A DNA stretch of 64,000 nt, taken from Chryseobacterium daeguense DSM 19388 (GTDB lineage: Bacteria > Bacteroidota > Bacteroidia > Flavobacteriales > Weeksellaceae). The stretch lies in assembly GCF_000430825.1 (NCBI RefSeq), contig NZ_AUMT01000005.1, positions 186,001 through 250,000 of the forward strand, given 5' to 3'. The stretch's first letter is position 1. Every line of letters starts with the position of its first letter. Both the position numbers and the translations under genes were made by a program. Of the stretch, positions 60,043-64,000 are shown in pieces. The notes under the pieces are model-generated. The model did no database searches and was not told the origin of the DNA. It saw only the letters and a list, made by a program, of their open reading frames with translations.

Positions 60043-60441
60043 ATGGAAAAACAATTAACAGGTATTTCAGGAGAATTTTTCGTTGCAGCAGAATTGGCAA
60101 AAAGAAATTATCAAGTGGCATTGAGTTTGGGAAATGCAAAAGGTGTCGATTTATTCGCAACTAATCAATTAACTAATAATACATTTGAAATTGAAGTTAA
60201 AACTTTAAGGAAAAAGCCCAATTGTTTCACACTAAATACAAAAAGAATTAAAGTTAATTCAATTTATATTTTTGTGTACCTCAATGAAGAAAATATATCT
60301 CCAGATTTTTATATTGTTAAAGGTGAAGAACTTCTAAATAATTTAAAAATCTATTATGGTTCGAGTCTAAAAACAAATAGACAAACCGTTAATCATGGTC
60401 CATTAAAAATACATTTAAATAAATGGGAAATAATACATTAG
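60043..60441 (+). CDS. PD-(D/E)XK nuclease-fold-like protein
   Basis: A 132-aa protein starting 5 nt after the peptidase stop. It has Glu11 in a GISGEFFVAAELAKRNY helix, Asp36 in GVDLFATN, and Glu51-Val-Lys53 in FEIEVKT. The spacing E-x24-D-x14-E-x-K is that of PD-(D/E)XK nucleases and of intron-associated relatives. No partner methylase or helicase is adjacent, so a restriction role is not supported. Much more A+T-rich than the peptidase gene, with AAA, AAT and ATT codons dominant, which suggests recent arrival. Confidence 0.7.
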   Translation: MEKQLTGISGEFFVAAELAKRNYQVALSLGNAKGVDLFATNQLTNNTFEIEVKTLRKKPNCFTLNTKRIKVNSIYIFVYLNEENISPDFYIVKGEELLNNLKIYYGSSLKTNRQTVNHGPLKIHLNKWEIIH

Positions 60442-60494
60442 GTAAAAATATTTTCATTCTAAGAATATAATAATAACCATAAAACTGAATAAAC

Positions 60495-61184
60495 ATGTTC
60501 AATTTTTTTAAGAAAAAGAAATCCACAGAAAAAGCAACGGCGGCTACAAACTCAATCAATATCAATTCTATCTCTATTCCCAATTTCGGATGGAATAAAG
60601 TGGAAGACACAGCTTCAAGGATTGTTTGGGTAAATCCTGAAGAAAGTGCTTTGATCTCTTTGAATTTTTTTGATCTTCAACCGGATATTCCAACTGTGAG
60701 AAATTTGGAGTTATTGAAAAATTTTTATAGAAATTCCATTTCAGAATCAAATGGCGGACTTATAGAAGTCTCGCTTCTTACAGTAAATAATATTCCGAGT
60801 GTAAAAACTATTTTTAAAGTTCCGCAACCCGAAAGCGGAATGACCTATCTTGCTTCCGTCACAATTCCTTTTGAAAATTACAGTTTTGTTGTTAAAATTC
60901 AGGCTGCCGAAGTTGGAACAACAGGAATGAGAGATTCGGTGATCTTGAGTCAATTGCTGGCATCCGGTGAAGTTACCTTTGGAGAAGGCATAGAAGACTG
61001 GTTCGCAGATCCTTATGACCCCGATTTCAAAGAAGGAACTCCAATGAATAAATCCGAGCAGGAAAAATATGATGCCGAATTTCCTGAACATCCTTTATCA
61101 ATCGCAAGAGCTTCAATTGTTAAAGCGATTCAGGGAACTAATTTTAAACCTGAAATAAAAGGACTTGCAGGTTTTAATAAATAA
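60495..61184 (+). CDS. Hypothetical protein
   Basis: A 229-aa protein with a basic N-terminus (FNFFKKKKSTEKA) and then a mixed alpha/beta domain: SISIPNFGWNKVED, LASVTIPFENYSFVVKIQAAEVGTTGMRD. The beta pattern with a long strand pair recalls DcrB/PsbP-like folds but I cannot confirm a family. No signal peptide. Possibly co-transcribed with the TPR gene 43 nt downstream. Confidence 0.6.
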   Translation: MFNFFKKKKSTEKATAATNSININSISIPNFGWNKVEDTASRIVWVNPEESALISLNFFDLQPDIPTVRNLELLKNFYRNSISESNGGLIEVSLLTVNNIPSVKTIFKVPQPESGMTYLASVTIPFENYSFVVKIQAAEVGTTGMRDSVILSQLLASGEVTFGEGIEDWFADPYDPDFKEGTPMNKSEQEKYDAEFPEHPLSIARASIVKAIQGTNFKPEIKGLAGFNK

Positions 61185-61227
61185 CAGATCATGACTGCGT
61201 TCTTTTATTTAAAGATGTAATTAACAA

Positions 61228-61611
61228 ATGAACACAATAGTAAAAAGACTCCAAAACGTAAAAAAACTCCAGGCCAAAAGATGGGAAAACGAAGATCATT
61301 GGGATGAACTGAATGATCTATTAATTAAAGAACTGGATGAAATTTTATTGATCGAGCCTGAGAATACAGCCGCTTTAATTAATATTGGAGCCATTTATTC
61401 CGATATGGGAGAAAACCAAAAGGCAATGAAATATTTAAAAACAGCTTTGAGCTTGGGTTCAGAAGACAAAAATCTTTATATCAACCTTGCTATTGTGATG
61501 GTTTATATGGAAAAACATCAGGAAGAATATCACGAGTATCTTGAAATTGCAGAGGATAAAAAAGAAGATCCGCTTACTTTTAAGGCATATTTTGATCCTC
61601 AATCCCATTAA
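61228..61611 (+). CDS. Small TPR-repeat protein
   Basis: A 127-aa helical protein with two recognisable tetratricopeptide units: NTAALINIGAIYSDMGENQKAMKYLKTALSL (about residues 50-80) and a following degenerate LYINLAIVMVYMEKHQEEYHEYLEIA. It is expected to bind a partner protein, probably the product of the preceding gene. No signal peptide. Confidence 0.75.
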   Translation: MNTIVKRLQNVKKLQAKRWENEDHWDELNDLLIKELDEILLIEPENTAALINIGAIYSDMGENQKAMKYLKTALSLGSEDKNLYINLAIVMVYMEKHQEEYHEYLEIAEDKKEDPLTFKAYFDPQSH

Positions 61612-61639
61612 ATTTTTATATTTGGTTTAAAACCAAATT

Positions 61640-61846
61640 ATGTTAATCGCGATTTTATTACCATTCCTGTCCTTCATTATCCGTGGAAAAATTTTAACTG
61701 GAGTTATCTGTTTTATATTACAAATTACTTTAATCGGCTGGCTTCCAGCTGCTATTTGGGCCGTCCTATCTTTAAATAATGAAAGAGCCGAAAAAAGAAA
61801 TGCAAGATTAATCCGCGCTATGCAGGAGAAAGAGAATAAAAAGTAG
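61640..61846 (+). CDS. YqaE/Pmp3-like small membrane protein
   Basis: A 68-aa protein with two hydrophobic hairpin helices (LIAILLPFLSFIIRGKI and LTGVICFILQITLIGWLPAAIWAVLSL) and a charged C-terminus. The second helix with GWLPAAIWAVL is the YqaE/Pmp3 signature. Family members are linked to membrane potential and stress tolerance. It starts 28 nt after the TPR gene stop. Confidence 0.8.
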   Translation: MLIAILLPFLSFIIRGKILTGVICFILQITLIGWLPAAIWAVLSLNNERAEKRNARLIRAMQEKENKK

Positions 61847-61970
61847 AATGCCCAATATATCAATCCTCTCCTTTTAGGAGATTTTCTTTTCAAAATATTC
61901 AAAATAAAATAAAATTTCATTTAAATAGTTTTATAGAATTATTTAAATAAATACTTAACTATTGATGTAA

Positions 61971-62001
61971 AAATTAAAGTAGCAATAAATTAAAGTAGCA
62001 A
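61971..62001. repeat. 15-bp direct repeat upstream of the beta-lactamase-like gene
   Basis: AAATTAAAGTAGCAA occurs at 61971-61985 and 61987-62001. It lies 72 bp before the start codon and could be a tandem binding site or slippage product. No TAnnTTTG element was seen in the 227-bp gap. Confidence 0.85.
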
Positions 62002-62073
62002 ATAATCAATTTAATCATAAAAAGATGCCTTTTTATGGTATGTTTTTAGCTGCATTACCTCTCAAAATATTAT

Positions 62074-63240
62074 ATGAAAAATTTTAAAATTATTCCTGTC
62101 ATTATCTGCTTGTTTGCTATCCTCTCGGCCTGCACTACCTCTAAAGATAAAACAACGGATGGTCTTAAAGCCCATGTAGACAGTTTAGTACAGCCTCTTA
62201 TGAGTGAAAATAAAATACCCGGGCTCAGTATTGCAGTGACAGTCAATGGGAAGCACTCATTTTTCAACTACGGAATTATTTCAAAAGAAAACAACAAAAA
62301 AGTGACTGATGAAACTCTTTTTGAGCTCGGATCCGTGAGCAAAACGTTCACCGTCACTTTAGCTAGCCTTTCAGAGGCAAACGGAAACCTGAATTTTTAT
62401 GATCCCGTAAGCAAATATATTCCTGAGCTTAAAAATACGGCTTTTGATAAGGTTAAACTTTACAATTTAGGCACACATACTGCAGGCGGACTGCCTTTGC
62501 AGCTGCCAGATGAAATCACCAATGAAGAACAGCTTATTAACTACTACAAAACATGGAAACCACTTTATACACCCAATACACAAAGGGTTTATTCCAATCC
62601 GAGCATAGGTCTGCTTGGCGTAATTGCCGGCAAAACAATGAAACAGCCTTTCACAAAAGCAATGACCGATCATGTTTTTAACAAGCTGGGCATGAGCAAT
62701 ACTTTTTATACCGTTCCGGCCGATAAAATGGAAATCTATGCGCAGGGCTATAATAAAACCGATGAGCCGGTACGATTAAACCCCGCAATGCTTGCAGATG
62801 AGGCATACGGAATAAAATCCAGCACCCAGGATATGATTAAATTTGTGGACGCCAATATGGGTATCGGGAATGTAGAAAGTACATTACTGAAAGCTTTGGA
62901 AAATACACATACAGGATATTTTAACACCTCTGAAATGACCCAGGATCTTATCTGGGAACAATATAAATATCCTGTGAATCTTGATCAGCTATTGAAAGGC
63001 AATTCCAGCGATATGATTCTTAAGCCTAACCCCGTAAAAGAGATTACCCCCGCACAAAAGCCCCAGGCTGATGTCCTGATTAATAAAACAGGCTCTACAA
63101 ATGGTTTTGCATCTTATATCATGTACATCCCTTCTAAAAAAACAGGTATTGTCATTTTAGCCAATAAAAATTATCCGATTCCTCCGAGGGTGGAAACAGC
63201 GTATAAAATTTTACAAATTCTGGAAAAACAGAAAAAATAA
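62074..63240 (+). CDS. Class C beta-lactamase-like serine hydrolase, lipoprotein
   Basis: The 388-aa protein has all three class C motifs in the right order: S87-V-S-K90 (ELGSVSKTF), Y173-S-N175 and K338-T-G340. Unlike most AmpC enzymes it has a lipobox LSAC with Cys20, so it is probably anchored in a membrane. It could hydrolyse beta-lactams or act as a D-amino peptidase or esterase; motifs alone cannot tell these apart. No AmpR-type regulator is adjacent. Confidence 0.85.
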   Translation: MKNFKIIPVIICLFAILSACTTSKDKTTDGLKAHVDSLVQPLMSENKIPGLSIAVTVNGKHSFFNYGIISKENNKKVTDETLFELGSVSKTFTVTLASLSEANGNLNFYDPVSKYIPELKNTAFDKVKLYNLGTHTAGGLPLQLPDEITNEEQLINYYKTWKPLYTPNTQRVYSNPSIGLLGVIAGKTMKQPFTKAMTDHVFNKLGMSNTFYTVPADKMEIYAQGYNKTDEPVRLNPAMLADEAYGIKSSTQDMIKFVDANMGIGNVESTLLKALENTHTGYFNTSEMTQDLIWEQYKYPVNLDQLLKGNSSDMILKPNPVKEITPAQKPQADVLINKTGSTNGFASYIMYIPSKKTGIVILANKNYPIPPRVETAYKILQILEKQKK

Positions 63241-63251
63241 ATAAAAATAAA

Positions 63252-63279
63252 GCCGTCTCAAAAATTGAGGCGGTTTTTT
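63252..63279 (+). terminator. Rho-independent terminator of the beta-lactamase-like gene
   Basis: CCGTCTCAA pairs with TTGAGGCGG (one G-U pair) followed by TTTTTT. Stem resembles the terminator at 48044. Confidence 0.85.
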
Positions 63280-63371
63280 ATAGCTTTTGCATACCATAAC
63301 TTTATAAAAGCTATATGATTAATGCAGATTTTTCACTTACTTTATATCAGAAAAATTTAATGTAAGGCATA

Positions 63372-63995
63372 ATGGCAGAAGCACTTTATTTCATCAAAAC
63401 AAATCCCGTTGCTGCAAAAATTAATTTGTACAATAAACTCTGCCGTGAGGAAGAAAGTGTACTGGAATTTCTGGACGAGAATAAAAAGACCAGCTTGGAA
63501 ATCATCAAAAAGAAAGTACAGGAGGATATTGATACTCTTTCAAAGGAGGAGCTGCTTCAGCTGTTTGACTGGTTTGAGGCCAAATGCAAATCAGGTTCTG
63601 AGGAAATGAAAACAGAGCTTTTCGTACATGGGATTGATCTTTTTTACGAAATTCCTTTTGATGAAAATGCAAATTACTTTCAGGAAATCCTTTCGGATTA
63701 CGAAAAACATTCCCAGAAAAAATTGAAATATGCTGTAGATGCTGAAAATTTTAATCAGTTTCTTATTTACGGGATTTTTTATACAGGATTTATTAATGAT
63801 GAGCAGAATAAAGAAAGTTATCTTTCAGATTTTCTAAAATCCGAGTATAAGAATCTTTATCATTTTGCAGAAATAGAATTTAATCTAAAAAAAGCTGAAG
63901 CCTTATCTCAGGAAAATATGTACAGCCATTTCACTGACCTTTATGATTGCACCAAATTTTACAAAGGTTCAATTATCATGCTGAAAAATTCTTAA
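63372..63995 (+). CDS. Hypothetical protein
   Basis: A 207-aa predicted helical soluble protein rich in Glu, Lys, Tyr and Phe (SLEIIKKKVQEDIDTLSKEELLQLFDWFEAK). It ends 5 bp before the window edge. No motif or family recognised. The 131-bp gap before it contains the upstream terminator but no clear promoter element. Confidence 0.6.
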   Translation: MAEALYFIKTNPVAAKINLYNKLCREEESVLEFLDENKKTSLEIIKKKVQEDIDTLSKEELLQLFDWFEAKCKSGSEEMKTELFVHGIDLFYEIPFDENANYFQEILSDYEKHSQKKLKYAVDAENFNQFLIYGIFYTGFINDEQNKESYLSDFLKSEYKNLYHFAEIEFNLKKAEALSQENMYSHFTDLYDCTKFYKGSIIMLKNS

Positions 63996-64000
63996 TATTT

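Noticed and set aside
59669..60160. 163-aa minus-strand ORF across the M3 peptidase end
   Set aside because: Fully antisense to the peptidase and nuclease-like genes, with odd residue composition; treated as a shadow frame.

Overview
The window reads as chromosomal DNA of a flavobacterium, most likely Chryseobacterium or a close relative (Weeksellaceae). The reasons are low G+C, ValS, AsnS, GlyA, NrdA/B and RpoN proteins of Bacteroidetes type, many promoters with a TAnnTTTG -7 element, weak Shine-Dalgarno sequences, and typical flavobacterial intergenic repeat families. I see no transposase, integrase, phage, tRNA or CRISPR array.

Region 1 (1-24806, all minus strand) is a capsule or O-antigen type polysaccharide locus cut by the left window edge. 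In transcription order it holds recX, a DegT aminotransferase, a PglF/CapD-type 4,6-dehydratase, Wza, Wzc tyrosine kinase, a UDP-sugar 6-dehydrogenase, a CatB-type acetyltransferase, a Wzx-like flippase, a polymerase-like membrane protein, two GT4 glycosyltransferases, a secreted beta-helix protein, an acetamidino-sugar triad (WbuX/HisH2/HisF2), an AsnB-like amidotransferase, the UDP-L-FucNAc set (CapE, a WxcM-like cupin, CapF, CapG) with a second Wzy/WaaL-type protein, and the start of a WbuB-like glycosyltransferase. Together they predict a nitrogen-rich repeat unit with L-FucNAc or L-FucNAm, a HexNAc-uronic acid that may be amidated, and a QuiNAc4N-type sugar. No initiating sugar-phosphate transferase lies in the window.

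Region 2 (24868-29200) holds glyA and a small arsenic/redox group: ArsC, a 41-aa membrane peptide, a DUF6428 protein with a Cys-rich tail, ArsR, a CPYC flavin reductase and a divergent Fur-family repressor. Three related palindromes (27337, 27709, 28780) sit before its promoters and suggest one regulon. Region 3 (29216-35569) has a GT39 glycosyltransferase and a MacAB-like ABC exporter operon. Region 4 (35994-39081) is nrdB, an unknown ORF and nrdA. Region 5 (39185-52383) is mixed housekeeping: DUF72, HD hydrolase, alpha/beta hydrolase, PfkB kinase, DUF4241, valS, a DUF1573 protein, PPK2, the RNase P RNA gene, an ECF sigma factor with a linked membrane protein, and rpoN. Region 6 (52922-63995) has asnS, rimM-rpsP, a nitroreductase, a Gre-like protein, an SRPBCC protein, an M3 peptidase, a PD-(D/E)XK-like protein, a TPR protein, a YqaE/Pmp3 protein and a lipoprotein class C beta-lactamase homologue.

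The most unusual signal is a set of heptanucleotide tandem arrays. They start exactly at the stop codons of several genes, including all three inner junctions of the ABC exporter operon, and their units often carry a stop triplet. Matching heptamers also lie in frame inside the M3 peptidase gene. Other points of note are a sigma-54-like promoter with an orphan terminator directly upstream of rpoN, and two copies of a 68-82 bp element beginning TAGCCC, one of them directly at the end of a seemingly shortened nitroreductase. Homology calls are from sequence recognition only; no database search was run.
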